DNA of 64,000 nt from Diadema setosum (GCF_964275005.1 NC_092694.1:37508471-37572470); one strand, 5' to 3'; shown: positions 47,101 through 57,737, numbered from the stretch's first letter. The notes: a model not told the origin generated them from the sequence alone. A program made the numbers and translations.

Positions 47101-50100
47101 ATATGCGACCAATGTATGATGTGTGTCTTTTCCTACACAATGTGGCAACAAATCAGTTACTGTCATTCACGGCCTAAGCATCAACTCTGAGTTGATATAT
47201 TCCTTTGGGGGGGGGGGGGGATGGGGTTATCGCGAACATGATGCTGCCTGTCGTTCGAGGGTCCGCTTCTTTTCGGGGGGCGGCAAGGCGAGAGCCGCGA
47301 TGACAGCCCGGTTTTGAAGATAAAACAAAATCGGGGATGTGACTCAAGACGCTCCACACCACGTGCACGACCATCACCCCCCCCCCCTCTGATTCACAAC
47401 CGTGCTGTCACGGTAACGTTCGGCAGGAAAAACAGACGTGAAAAGCCGCAAAAGATGAAAGCAACAGAGACATACAGATGAGAACCACAACGAGCTTGGG
47501 GGGGGGGGGGGGTACGGAAAACAGCAAGGAAAAGAAGATGAAGTTGCAAGCACTAGGCAGAAGGACAATAATACCCCAAGGCACATTTGGAAATTGGTTG
47601 GTCTAGATTTGATGCCACATAATGAGATCATCACACCGGAAAGGAATACAGCACATCTACCTCGACGCTACCAAACTCCCACATACAATCTGCCTCGGAG
47701 GACGAAGATGAGCGAAATCATTCACGAGGTCACGACCTTAGCTTTCCTCCATCATCATCTTGTCCGGGAGTCTCTCTCAAGGTGTCAAGATGTCTTTTGG
47801 CAACTATCTCAATGACTGATGCGAAAACATTGGTCTGCGTACATGATGCCTGCGCATACCCAATTACTGCAAAGACACGTAGCTGCCATCGCCTGAAACA
47901 TTCTTCTGGTTTAAGACACTCAATCTAACAAGCACTTGAATGATCACCACCATTTCGTCAAAAGATAGGATCATGAAGAGCATACAAAGAGGAACCACAG
48001 ACTTTCTTGACTTTCCTAAAGGATACAATAAAAAATGTAGGAGTACCACTCCTCTTTATTTAAATAAAAAGAATGAAATTCTGAATGGTCAGACTTTGGC
48101 CATGTATAAGCCATATTTTGAAAAGTGAATCCAATCATTAGCAAATCAGAACTTCCCTACAATTTTGCAAATGGTTGAATTTGTCATCTCGGAGTAGAGT
48201 AAATGAAGGGAGAAATGTACACCTGCACATCGCATTAATGGCAAGAGCAGAGTTGATATTTCTGCATATAGCTCCCAACTCCCACATATGCAAATATATG
48301 TTAGGCTAGTAGTAGGTTGAACTGGCTGTTCTATCTCCTGCAAAATGTATGCACATCACCACACATAATCCGACATAATATTATCATCATCATGTAGCAC
48401 AGGGAATTAAGTCTCCAGAATGTTGTGGTTTGTGGCTGATCTGACATCCGACGCCAAATTCCCTTTGCCATCAGTCAGCGGATGACTCAAGTCATACCAA
48501 GAAGAAGTCGCGTCAAGAATGGACACCATCTTGAGGTAGTAGACACAAAAATAAAGGGAGTTCTGTTAATATTCTGGAGTCATTCTCAACAGTAAGAGCA
48601 AAAACCACATGCAAGCTGCTTCAAGAATCTCTGTGGTATATGATCTCTTACTCCTCGTTCCCTCTCTCTCTCTCTCTCTCTCCTTTTTTTTTTTTAACCC
48701 TGAAGCGGTTGCTCTGATCTTATAACTTTACTTCCCACAGACACCTGACTAAATATACTTTGGACTTGAAGATTATTCCCGAGTATACTCAGGCAGGTGT
48801 CCATGGGAATCGTGTGTTAGAGCAAAATCAGCTAGTTCTCAGTGGGTTAATGGATGATAACCCCCATCCCTCGTCCAATTCAAGAAACCATCACAACTAA
48901 ACAGAAATCTCACTAAAGTCTTGTCTCTGTTATTGTTTTTGTTTGGCGTCTCATCATCCGTTGCCATTTGAGGCAGTGAAATGACAAATTGAGCATGTGA
49001 AATGGTCCAGGAATCCATGCATGAAACAAGCAGCCAAGACGAATTGCTGGAAAATGAAAGAAACTCGAAAGGAATACGACGCTAAGACGGGAGTGGGCGT
49101 CTGTTATCAGTTTTAAATTGTTTTCGGCTTCATCCATCGGTCACTAATGAGGGAATCCGGGTCGTCCATTTGGCTTTGCCACTTGACCAATCACTCCAAC
49201 GACATGGTGGACCTAGCCAAAGGTCAGTCTAATCCTCAGACACTTCCCAGCACTGTGGAAACACATACACTGCATGAACACACTGATCAGACAGTGGTGT
49301 AGGGTGAAGCAAATGTAAAAAAAAGGAAGAAAAGATGATACGATAACTGAAAATCTCTGTAGCTTCTACATGTAACTATATTGTATACATGCATCTCCCA
49401 AACTAACATGAAGTTGCTACAAGATGTATGTGTAACATTTGATAGAGAGATCACTATTTTGTCTTGGGTCTACAAGTCATAACAATGAGGGCGCTGTAAC
49501 CACAACCACAACCACAACAACAACAACAACAACAACAAAAGAGAAGATTGGAGGCAAGATTATTCAATGGTTAACCTTCACAGCAAATTTGACTATAAAA
49601 ATCTGGCAAAGATGCACAGTTGTTTGACACAAAGGCAGTGCTATGGGACAGCTGAATCATTTATGGTGTCCTTTGCCTAAGAGGGGATACAAATATTCTC
49701 TCTTTCCTTTTTTTTTTTTTTCCTAATAAGAAGGGAGGAAACGTATGTATGTCCTGAGAGTTAAAGGTAATAAAAACATTTACTACCTGAGTAGGACAGG
49801 ATGGGTGGCTGAATGAAGGGTTTGTTTGCCTCTTTTTCTTCTGTTTGAACGACAAAAAATGCCCAGCCCACGTTTCCACGCACTCACCTTCTCTTCCTGA
49901 AGATAACAATGCATGGCCTGGCATACATCGGCTGCGTGCATGGAATTGTGGTACGGATTCTTGCTCTTGGCATAGTAGGCCTCTTCTATCAGGTCTGTAT
50001 CACAAAGGAACCAAAAAGAGAAGAGCAATAGAGACATGAAATGCACATAGAAGCAGAACCATATCATGTACAAGACTTTAACATACCAGTACATATACAA

Positions 50101-51432
50101 GACCTTCATATCATCTAGAAAGAATGCAGATACAAGACTTTTGCCCACAATAGAATTCAGAGTCTTTGATATAACTGTCCTGAATTACTTTTTATGGCAC
50201 CAGGAGCAGAAATGTGCTAACTTGAATCCCAACAAAAGTGCAATTAGCTCAAAGTTTGCACTGAAAAGCCAATCTTAATGAAAATGTCTCGTGAAGCACT
50301 GACAGAATATAAATAAACCAGCTCCACTAAGAAAAACAAACTTATCATAACCAAAAAAATCTATTTTCTCGCAAAATTTCAACTTCTACAGTACAAATGT
50401 ATGTCTTACAGCTTGTCTACACAATCGTGTTTTTGTGGTAATGCTCATATTTTAACAGTTTTTGTTTATTTACAATGGGGTTTAAAAAATGTGAGATTTT
50501 GTTTGATAAATTGGAAACTACAGCAGTAACCCTTTGCGCTTGAAGGTCCCCTCCATGTGCCTTTGTTACAATCTCACAATAATTTCACAGGAAATGAAAG
50601 AATGCAGTCTTTGTGTATATATCACTTTAACTCGTTGAGGATGAGTCCCAAGTATACCAGTGCCGTATATATAGAGAGTTTGGCCAACTCGTAAATTGGA
50701 CGCCAGGTCGTTGCCCAGCGTATTACACATAACAGGGTTAGCGTGCATGCTTAGACGTAATAATGAAGACCTACCAAATAAGGGGTAGTGAACAATGGGC
50801 ACTGCGTATGAGGGCACTTTAGTAACGACATGGCTCCGCAAAGATCACGGGACCACTTTTGACCAATCACAGGCTTCAAAACTCATAAGCCGAAAACCGA
50901 GTTGGCCAGACTCTCTTTATATACGACACTGGAGTATACTAGGGCAAGTGTCTATAGGAAATGCGTGTTGTAGCAAAATCAGCCTGTCTTCAACAGGTGA
51001 AAATGGAAATTTGATGTAGGTTTGTAGCCTGAAGAATGGAAGATTTCTAAATTGACTACATCATCATCTCTTCTGATGTTACTTTTTTGTAAAAAAAAAA
51101 AAAAGAATAATAATAATAATGAATAAAAAAAAAAACATCTATACGATTCCATGTCATTTTCATCTTTTGGCTGATTTTCCTGAATTGTTCAAAGTCAATT
51201 TGAACATACACGTAGAATAGCATTTTACTTAATCAGAAAGATTTTGAGAGAAACGCTCCTGTACAGGCCACTTCTAGAGGAGTTGATCATTGGTTATCTG
51301 GAAGGGGGAGGGGGGGGGAGGGGGAGGGGCACTCACCAAAGCTCCTCATCAGCTTGTAGCGGTCCAGATTAAAGTGCTGCTGCAGACCGTACTCCTCAAA
51401 AAGGTGAAAAAGGACCAGACGTAATGAGTGAC
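35523..51432 (-). CDS. PDE7A/PDE7B-like: PDE7-type cAMP phosphodiesterase, 5'-partial (10 coding exons seen, at least 842 aa)
   Basis: Joined exons (minus): 51432-51337, 49994-49888, 44342-44211, 43615-43524, 42921-42840, 41213-41151, 40068-39972, 38742-38662, 37867-36398, 35833-35523; all phases agree. Counting from the first full codon (His), the catalytic core has [12 protein letters not shown] (44-55, with the general-acid and metal-binding His), [10 protein letters not shown] (87-96, the class I PDE signature), SVLENHHW (114-121), [10 protein letters not shown] (192-201, metal-binding Asp) and the invariant substrate Gln248 in PQIQCGF. All needed residues are intact. [12 protein letters not shown] and GFxxFVVEPLF point to the PDE7 family (cAMP to 5'-AMP). 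After residue about 285 a low-complexity tail of about 550 residues follows; vertebrate PDE7 has only about 50. Upstream exons were not found and may lie outside the window. Confidence 0.93.
36398..37867 (-). CDS. PDE7 large exon: end of catalytic domain plus long disordered tail
   Basis: This is a 1,470-nt exon. Its first 35 codons finish the catalytic domain ([17 protein letters not shown], then [16 protein letters not shown]). A strongly charged helix-prone stretch follows ([18 protein letters not shown]). The remaining 430 codons are rich in Ser, Pro, Arg and His, with many Ser/Thr-Pro sites (RSPKV, RSPNT, KSPRSPT, RSPLGSP). No stop interrupts the frame, and the exon is more GC- and CpG-rich than its flanks. 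The acceptor is TCCCCAG and the donor CCCAG|GTAAGA. I recognise no domain in the tail. Confidence 0.9.
38420..38620 (+). mobile_element. tRNA-derived SINE copy
   Basis: A box TAGTGAATATG (38431-38441) and B box GATTCAAGTCC (38470-38480), then GAGTACAAGTTATGCATGCC and a tail GGCAATTTGTCAATCAGTTG shared with 25,625-25,850. A fragment of the tail also occurs near 38,200-38,250. Confidence 0.65.
38662..38742 (-). CDS. PDE7 exon (glutamine switch)
   Basis: Encodes [20 protein letters not shown] then IPQIQC. The second Gln is the invariant purine-binding glutamine. The acceptor is TTGCAG and the donor TGCG|GTAGGT. Confidence 0.92.
39180..39570 (+). repeat. TTAA-ended palindromic repeat family B, copy 5
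   Basis: TTAAAGGGACTGTACAGTAC to CTGTACACACCCTTTAA; 391 bp in a PDE7 intron. Confidence 0.85.
39972..40068 (-). CDS. PDE7 exon (CADICNPC)
   Basis: Encodes [20 protein letters not shown] then [12 protein letters not shown](G). It contains the metal-ligand Asp and the PDE7-typical ADICNPCR. The acceptor is CGACCAG and the donor CAAG|GTGAGA. Confidence 0.95.
40178..40535 (+). repeat. repeat family G, copy 2
   Basis: Starts CTAAAGGACAAGTTCACC. Contains GTAATGTTATTCCCCTTGAC and TTCTGAAAGAGGGAAGTCAA, inverted relative to 11,690-11,980. It lies between PDE7 exons at 40068 and 41151. Confidence 0.5.
41151..41213 (-). CDS. PDE7 exon (63 nt)
   Basis: Encodes [20 protein letters not shown] then Q, matching KAHLHNKDLRLEDAQDRHFMLQ of PDE7B. 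The acceptor is TTCCGCAG and the donor CAA|GTAAGT. Confidence 0.9.
42737..42770 (+). repeat. poly(dC) cluster
   Basis: Three C runs separated by single A bases, about 70 bp from the PDE7 exon at 42840. Confidence 0.85.
42840..42921 (-). CDS. PDE7 exon (LATDIARQ)
   Basis: Encodes [20 protein letters not shown] then EFLSEFQ, equivalent to LILATDISRQNEYLSLF. The acceptor is CCTCACAG and the donor CAG|GTGAGT. Confidence 0.93.
43524..43615 (-). CDS. PDE7 exon (SVLENHHW)
   Basis: Encodes [20 protein letters not shown] then [10 protein letters not shown](W). The acceptor is TTGGTAG; the donor CAATG|GTATGT splits a Trp codon. Confidence 0.94.
44157..44187 (+). repeat. (GA)n microsatellite
   Basis: About 14 GA units just downstream of the PDE7 exon at 44211. 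Confidence 0.9.
44211..44342 (-). CDS. PDE7 exon with HD signature
   Basis: Encodes [20 protein letters not shown], then DLDHPGVNQ, and ends AQLYQ. It contains the PDE signature HDxDHxGxxN/Q. The acceptor is TATGCAG and the donor CAG|GTATGG. Confidence 0.95.
44431..44521 (+). repeat. TTAA-like hairpin repeat family A, copy 3
   Basis: Starts TTACCTGATGAGGACGAGTC with CCGAGTATACTCGG inside; ends GTCCTCAATGGGTTAA. Confidence 0.85.
44876..45640 (+). repeat. G-rich degenerate low-complexity region
   Basis: About 760 bp strongly enriched in G on the plus strand. It contains GGGG-TAA-GGGG-ATA-GGGG-TAAT-GGGGG at 44991-45017, a G-quadruplex motif, and short GGGGTAGGG-like units. Confidence 0.8.
45657..45677 (+). 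repeat. poly(dC) run of 21
   Basis: Uninterrupted C21, next to the G-rich region. Confidence 0.9.
48771..48850 (+). repeat. hairpin repeat family A, copy 4 (eroded)
   Basis: CCCGAGTATACTCAGG, GTTAGAGCAAAATCAG and GTTCTCAGTGGGTTAA remain; the left end is lost. Confidence 0.7.
49497..49538 (+). repeat. (ACA/ACC)n microsatellite
   Basis: About 14 ACA/ACC triplets in the PDE7 intron, 350 bp from the exon at 49888. Confidence 0.85.
49888..49994 (-). CDS. PDE7 exon with first histidine motif
   Basis: Encodes [20 protein letters not shown] then [16 protein letters not shown]. It contains the catalytic His and the first metal-binding His. The acceptor is GATACAG and the donor AAG|GTGAGT. Confidence 0.95.
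50627..51002 (+). repeat. hairpin repeat family A, copy 5, split by an insertion
   Basis: The left half TTAACTCGTTGAGGATGAG...AAGTATAC and the right half GAGTATACTAGGGC...GTCTTCAACAGGTGAA are separated by a 274-bp element (50658-50931). Confidence 0.85.
50658..50931 (+). mobile_element. hAT-like MITE, 274 bp, nested in a family A hairpin
   Basis: 34-bp terminal inverted repeats: left CAGTGCCGTATATATAGAGA (continuing), right end CTCTTTATATACGACACTG. They match at about 31 of 34 positions. Flanks AAGTATAC (50650-50657) and GAGTATAC (50932-50939) are an 8-bp duplication with one mismatch. CAGTG ends and an 8-bp duplication are hAT hallmarks. Confidence 0.85.
51337..51432 (-). CDS. PDE7 exon (start of visible catalytic domain)
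   Basis: Encodes [20 protein letters not shown] and on to KLMRSF, matching [20 protein letters not shown] of PDE7A. The acceptor is GCCACAG and the donor TTTG|GTGAGT. It begins with two bases of a split codon, so an exon ending in phase 1 must precede it. Confidence 0.9.
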
Positions 51433-51492
51433 CTGTGGCACAGAGGGGGAAAGGAGACAAAGAAAGGAAAATGATACTTTGAATCTATAACT

Positions 51493-51736
51493 TACTGTAT
51501 ATGCCATATATCTAGCGAGTCTAAATTTTCACAAATCGGGACTTCCAGACGATTTCGCGGGTGGTTGAATTCGTGATTGTGGAGTACTTGATTGAGCGGA
51601 GAAATGTATACATGAGCGTCACATTCATACCAGGATCAGAGTTATTATTTTAGCATGTCTTTAGTTTCGCAAATAGTACCTGACTCGCGAAATTCACGAA
51701 AATAAAAGCCTCATGAAATATTTGGCGTATACAGTA
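51493..51736 (+). repeat. TACTGTATA...TATACAGTA repeat family E, copy 1
   Basis: Ends TACTGTATATGCC and GGCGTATACAGTA; inner CTCGCGAAATTCACGAAAAT. It shares ends and GCGAAA-rich interior with 61434-62094. Confidence 0.65.
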
Positions 51737-52217
51737 TTGCATAATACATCAGATGGAATACAAGAAATATATTGGTGGGATGATTCATTTATGACTCCTT
51801 CTGATGCTGTGCTTCTGCTGTTGAGGGAAATGAGGGGAAAAGTTTAACGGAATTGTGCATGAACTGCTCGTTAAATGCGTCATCCCCTGGACAGATCAAG
51901 AGCAAGACATTACTGACATAATGACTGCAAATCTGACAAATTCTGACAAAGCTGGAACATTTTGCAGGTTGGCACGTCATCTGCTATGACAGCTACTGGG
52001 CATCTCAAATATGCTGTCTTAGTCATGTGACTACTAGGTGTATGTATTATGTTTCTTAAGGAGGGGGGGGGGGTAAATTGAGGCCAGAGAGGGTAAGTTG
52101 GGGGGGGGGGAGGCAAGTTGGGGGAGAGGAAGGCAAGTTTGAGAAGGAAAGGATAAAGTTTTTCCACAATTTGAAAGCAAAAGTCGATTTGACCTCACAA
52201 TATCCATCTTGACCTTA

Positions 52218-52445
52218 ACCCTTTTGCCTACATTCACAAAGGTGGTTTAAATTGAAACAATGCTTCATGCAAATTTCTTCTGCATTTATGCAATTGAGAG
52301 ATTACGTATGCCAACAGATGTCCAGTAAGAAACACGCATTGATACGCGCATGCCAAAGGTATGCCTATTTCACACTTATTTCAGACCATGGTCTGACTTT
52401 GTACCATGGTCTAGGTTTAAACCATCTTTGTGAATTCAGACCTTT
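52218..52445 (+). repeat. short inverted repeat
   Basis: CATTCACAAAGGTGGTTTAAA near 52,230 pairs with GTTTAAACCATCTTTGTGAA near 52,413. Confidence 0.5.
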
Positions 52446-54164
52446 GTGTTCCAAGACAATTAGCTTAACTTGCCAAGTTTTTTCATCAGCATTCAGTATT
52501 CCATCCAAACTTGACCTAGTTGTAAAGTTAGCAAATTCACTCAGGTGTAGCAATGTGTGTGAAATCTCCCACTACGACAGCGAATTTTATACCTCTTCTA
52601 TACTGAGTATTTTGAAACATGATAGTGCAAAACATGCTTATGTTCTGACTCACTTTGATATAAACACCATTTCCAATTGCAATCAAAACACACATAAAAA
52701 AGGTGCATTTATGATCTGTGATTTTCGTCACTCATATTTACTGGGTAGCATAAATGCAAAATCACATGAGCTGAACAGCTCACTATGATAGGGGTTCATA
52801 GTTTTTCAACAACGCACTGTATATGTTTGCAAAATTGGCTTCTTTCTCAAGCTTAAAAAAATTGAGCATAGACAGTACTCCCATAAATGCGGTTTATGAT
52901 CAACATCTCAAAAGGCCGATTCTATCTTCACAAATTTGACTATTAATGCACCCTTAGTCTGGTCTTCCTACAATTGTACAACTGAAGTAATCCAGACCCA
53001 TCACTGTAGACAAGCTAACAACATGGTTGAAATGATCATATTTTCCCCCCAAATGTAACAACCATGTGTATTTTTTATTTCATGTTTCATTGTGATTTTA
53101 TGTTTATTGAGCATGTAATAAAACTTGTGGATTAATTGATTCTTCTTCCACATCCCTCCAAAAGGCAGAATTATGTTCTGTAAGCATGCCTAAGGAGATC
53201 AATCAAGTCATATCTGTTACTGCTTTCTAAACTCTGTAAACTTTCAAACTGTCTTCAGATGAACAAAGAATAATTACTGATAGATGTTTTATGCATGCAC
53301 AGATACCACTTTTGTGACCGAGTTTTGTCGTGTTTGCCTCTTTTATCTCTTAAGCATCATCATCATCAACATCGTGTGGTTTATGTCAGCCACACGGTGC
53401 TTAAAGGAAAGAACCCTTAATACAAACCACAGATTCGAGGATTGGGAGAATCTCAGTGATTGCTAAAACCACAGAAAAGCAGTTATCAATTATCTCATTA
53501 TCTGCTTAACATGAAATGAGGCACTTCCTAAATCAGCAACAAAATGGCCACCCTTCTTATTCTCTTTCCTTTCCCATTCACTGCTCTCCATGGTTTAATG
53601 TAGTTATCCTGCTTTTTTTAAATCCCCATCCCCCCACCCCGAAAAAAAAAGAGAACAAGGTAAGTGTGAAACAGAAAATACAAACCAAGAGTGACTTTAA
53701 TGATTTTTCTCAAGAAGTCAAGTGAAACTGATTTTACGTGGACATGACATGACCCATCAGATTTAAAAATTCCCAATATGCATGATTCACAGGAAATTCC
53801 GGAGAACAATATCGGTTTACGGATTGGACTTTGACGTTTGAGACCAGAAGGAGGAAGGGAGGGGAAAGATAGAAGACGTCACCATCACAGAGAGGGGGGC
53901 ATGCATGGTCAGCAGGGGGAACTGACCCTGGAATTAATCAGAATTTTTGCGAGGAAATGTCAAGGTTTGGATACAGGTTGGGGCCATTTCCTCCCTGTTC
54001 TACCCTCTGTCCCCTTTTCCTTCTTCCATCGCTACGGTAACCCCTCCTCCTCCCCCCTCCTCCTCCCCCCTGCCTCTGTTTCCTATTCTCTTAATATCCC
54101 ATGCCTGCATCCTTGTCTCAGCAAAGGATTAGATTTGAGATTACTTGTCAGACGATTCTAGAAG

Positions 54165-54600
54165 GATTCTCGTCTTACCCCCTGTTCCGACGCAAGCCAG
54201 TTTATACCAAAACTCGATAAAGAAACGACGTATGAAGAATCATCGTATAGTTGACAGACCGTTCAGATGCTAATCTCGACCGTTCTGGAAAACGTCGTAC
54301 AGATGTGCAGATGCGCATGCTGTTATTGTCATGAGTGACGGCTATGGGGTCATCTTTCGTGCATGTTCTCATTAAGCCCTGTCCAGTTATACCGTTCTTT
54401 GGTTGCCATACATTCAGATGCACAATGGACACGATGGAATGCTGATTCTTTATTGAGTTCTAGTTCGAAACGATGCTCCGACAGCATTCAGATGCATAAA
54501 TTCATCATACAGCTATATTTGTATACCGTTTTGGTATCTCTAAACCATTCTGGTATAAATTTTTTGCGTCTGAACACCCTGAAAGAGCCAGTCCCATCTC
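54165..54600 (+). repeat. inverted-repeat element
   Basis: The left arm CCCTGTTCCGACGCAAGCCA..TTTATACC pairs with the right arm GGTATAAATTTTTTGCGTCT..ACACCC. About 430 bp, no coding frame. Confidence 0.6.
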
Positions 54601-54968
54601 CAGACAGACAGCAACCTTCTTCAGCGCCAGACTTCGATAAATGGCACTTCCATGAATTGAGTCTGAATCTACTGCACTGATACAAAATGCAGGTGACACT
54701 ACAGAGTGTACAGTTGTACAATTACATAAATTGAAATTATGCTACGAAGCAGAACATCTTCACCATCCCCCTAAAAAAAAAAATAATAAATAAAAAATAT
54801 GATGACATCAGAAAAAGTGGCTGTTCTGAAAATGCTGAAAATTCAATGTTACAATATTCAAACTGCCATTTATAACTTGATTTATTTCAGTACTATCTGA
54901 TGCTGAATCCCTTCCATCAGATTCCATTGTGCAGTGTGATATGTGATGTATGATAATGTTACAATAAA

Positions 54969-55061
54969 TTAACCTGTTGAGGACGAGTCCCAAGTATACT
55001 CAGGCAAGTGTGTCTTGGAAATGTGTGTTGTAGCAAAATCAGCCTGTCCTCAACGGGTTAA
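54969..55061 (+). repeat. TTAA-ended hairpin repeat family A, copy 6
   Basis: TTAACCTGTTGAGGACGAG to GTCCTCAACGGGTTAA with CCAAGTATACTCAGG inside. Confidence 0.9.
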
Positions 55062-55299
55062 AAGATGATGATACTATTAAAAAAGACAATAAACATAAAT
55101 CTGGCACCCACTAAGAAGTAGCATATAGCTAGAATATTTCAAAAGCTGGAAACAAGCTATGAATTAACAAGATGGGCAGGACCCATTTCAGGCTTGTATC
55201 TGGGACAGGTGATTCATAATGTTATAGTAAAGTCTTGTTCTGAGAGTGTCATAAGTCAGCCTGTTACATGGTTGTTGTTGTTGTTTTCTTTAGCGTTTT

Positions 55300-55560
55300 C
55301 TCGCCTACAGACCACAACATGGGACAGGAGAGGCCCGGGGAATGTTACCGCGGCAGGCCGGCCGGCCGTGAGTCAGATTTGAACGTCAGCCAGCACTCGG
55401 CGACACGTGACTCTGCCTCACTCCGCATGCCGCTTCGTGTGGATGAGCCGATGAGGACAGGCCCAAGTGATGGCTCCTGTCACTCCGAGGTCCGGCACAT
55501 CCATCAACTTCACGCTTGGAAATATCACCCCCCATTATCTCACACAACGGGGGGCCATCC
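55300..55560. other. CpG- and GC-rich island of unknown role
   Basis: About 260 bp clearly richer in G, C and CpG than its surroundings, with GGCCGGCCGG at its core. Open frames exist on both strands. A minus-strand GTGAGG donor-like site lies near 55,420. It could be an alternative promoter or first exon of PDE7. Confidence 0.35.
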
Positions 55561-56022
55561 AATGCGGGTCAAATTGTAAGGAAGCATATTTTACCAAGTG
55601 TATCCTACAAATCTGATGAACAAAGTCCTGATAATTTCAGAAGATGGAATCTACGCCAGCAGTAGAATCTTTTATCACCATCTTTTGGATTTCCTCTCCC
55701 AATGCGTCTATTCTCCTATTAACAAACTGGGCAAAACAGGAATGAAGCATTCATCTCATATGATGATTGTGGTGGAACTACTCTGACACTACTAGCTATA
55801 GAGGGCGATATAATAGAAATGCTCTACTGGTCAACTTCATGTTCATCACACTCTGCTTCTACCAGCCTTTCCTTCAAGGATATTGCCTACATGTATCTCT
55901 TATGCTATTCAAGCCGCCCTGCTAGTATTTCTTATTTGCCGATCTGGCTTTGTTGACAAGTTGTATGATGATTTAAGATTTGACACCTTGACTACCAAAG
56001 CCAAGTAGATATGAGTGAATAT

Positions 56023-56279
56023 GTGACCCGCTACAACAAAAGGATCCTAAAGTCACTGACGGGTGAGCCGAGAAAATCAAGTTTGAAGTCAGATCACCAA
56101 AATCTGTCAAAATGTTTGGATTTCTGTTTTACATAATTTTGTAGTCTAATGTATCTTCTATCATATGCCGAAATTTCGAAGCTAAATGATCAAAGGAAAG
56201 GCCTGAAAATAGCATTTTTATGGGCCATGCTCGGCTCACCCGTCAGTGACTTAAGGATCCTTTTGTTGTAGCGGGTCAC
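56023..56279 (+). mobile_element. MITE with 50-bp near-perfect inverted ends
   Basis: The left end GTGACCCGCTACAACAAAAG (continuing to GGGTGAGCCGAG) and the right end CTCGGCTCACCC...CTTTTGTTGTAGCGGGTCAC are reverse complements over 50 bp with one mismatch. Total 257 bp, no coding frame. The target duplication is not clear. Confidence 0.85.
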
Positions 56280-57514
56280 GTTATATACACTTGTATGTGA
56301 AAACCTACTGAGACTGTGCAATACTGAAGGAAATATTTCATGGACAAAAAGTCCCCCATGAAGCCAAATTCAGCTGCTTTGCATGCATGACATTTCATAC
56401 ATGTATAACAAATTAGATAACGCATCTGAATGATAATCTGAATCAAATAGAAAATGGGGCGGGGGGGGGGGGGCGGGGGTATACGTGTATTCCAGTCTTA
56501 AGAAAGAGACACATGCCCTGTAAACAGGGTTACTATTAAACCTACAATATAATACATCAAGAGCCTAAATGTCGGACTACGCACTGATTGGCCAGCGGAA
56601 AAGGGACAACAGATGTTAGGGAGGCCTATTACTACACACTGTGATGGTACCTCAGATGATTCCTTGTCTGTTCCGGAACTTTCAGACTGCCAAAGAACTT
56701 GGTTTTAGAAGTGTTTAAAAGCAGGTTTCAAATGGATTGAGTGATTTATTATTATTTTTTATTATATCAATCTATAAATTATATACAAGATATGTATGTA
56801 TTATTTTCTTCTTCTTTTTAAGTTATAAAGCACACTTTGAAAATCATTTGCCAAGTCAGATATTGCAAATCCTGAACAGCAACTGCTTTCTGATCGAGTT
56901 TCACTCTAATCTGGGTGCACTTATGTAATCTGAATGATTCAGCCTCTAAAACCCTAAATTGAGAAGGGGCAACAATCTCGCCTCCTGTAGACCAATATGG
57001 TTTTGTAACACTTTTTTGTAACCTTTTTTTTTTTAAACCATAACGGGAGGGGGGGGGGAGCTTCCAAAATATCACCAAAGGATGATTCAATGGGTTATGA
57101 AATGAGTCAGGTGCACTGATATGTGTGTGCATGAATCAACTATTGCTAGACATATTGAAGCCCCCAAGTTATGGCTAAAATAGACAGCACCAAAGTCACA
57201 CTTGTCTGAAAGTGTACCAATGCACTGAGTACTATATTTGCTCTATTTTGTAGGATATACTTCAGACATGCCCTCTGCAAAACATTAGAATTTTGTTGCC
57301 ACTCTGATGTTTAAACTATTGGGATTTAAATGTAATATTTGAAAGACTATACAAAAACAAAAACAACTTGAAATAGACTAGTCGATCTGCCAATTCTTTT
57401 AATTGAACAATCTTGCGATCGATATAGCTAACCGACTGACTTGGAATCTCGATATTATTTGTAAAAACGTACCCGTATAGCTAGAACGCGCACACATCAG
57501 TGGCCTTACGGTGC

Positions 57515-57589
57515 TTTAACAGAGCCACAACACACATATCCCATAGACCCCTGCCCAAGTATACTCGGGACTTGTCCTCAATGGGTTAA
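57515..57589 (-). repeat. hairpin repeat family A, copy 7 (partial)
   Basis: Inverted orientation: ACAACACACATATCCCATAG, CCAAGTATACTCGGGAC and GTCCTCAATGGGTTAA. Confidence 0.75.
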
Positions 57590-57737
57590 TGATGTAGAGC
57601 ACAAGTGCCAAATTGTCATATAGATATGATCTGATTTATCAAAATATCTATACTTTCAAGGGCTATCACAGGTGAATGATGACTTTTTTTCTTTTGTGTG
57701 TGTGTGTATTCTAGTTATTCACAAATTTGATTTCCCC

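Larger units (their letters stand above)
45690..49887. other. PDE7 intron, no exon recognised
   Basis: Part of the 5.5-kb intron between exons at 49888 and 44342. It contains a locally CpG-rich patch (about 47,200-47,450), two G/C homopolymer runs, family A copy 4 and microsatellites. A minus-strand open stretch near 48,420-48,540 ([16 protein letters not shown] and on) has no matching splice phase and no known homology. Confidence 0.5.

Noticed and set aside
54174-54215. Minus-strand segment FWYKLACVGTGG with donor GGGG|GTAAGA, phase-compatible with the PDE7 exon at 51432 (would give TGGHSL)
   Set aside because: It lies in one arm of an inverted-repeat element (54165-54600), has an in-frame stop just upstream and lacks the WxFDxF motif. 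The match is probably chance.
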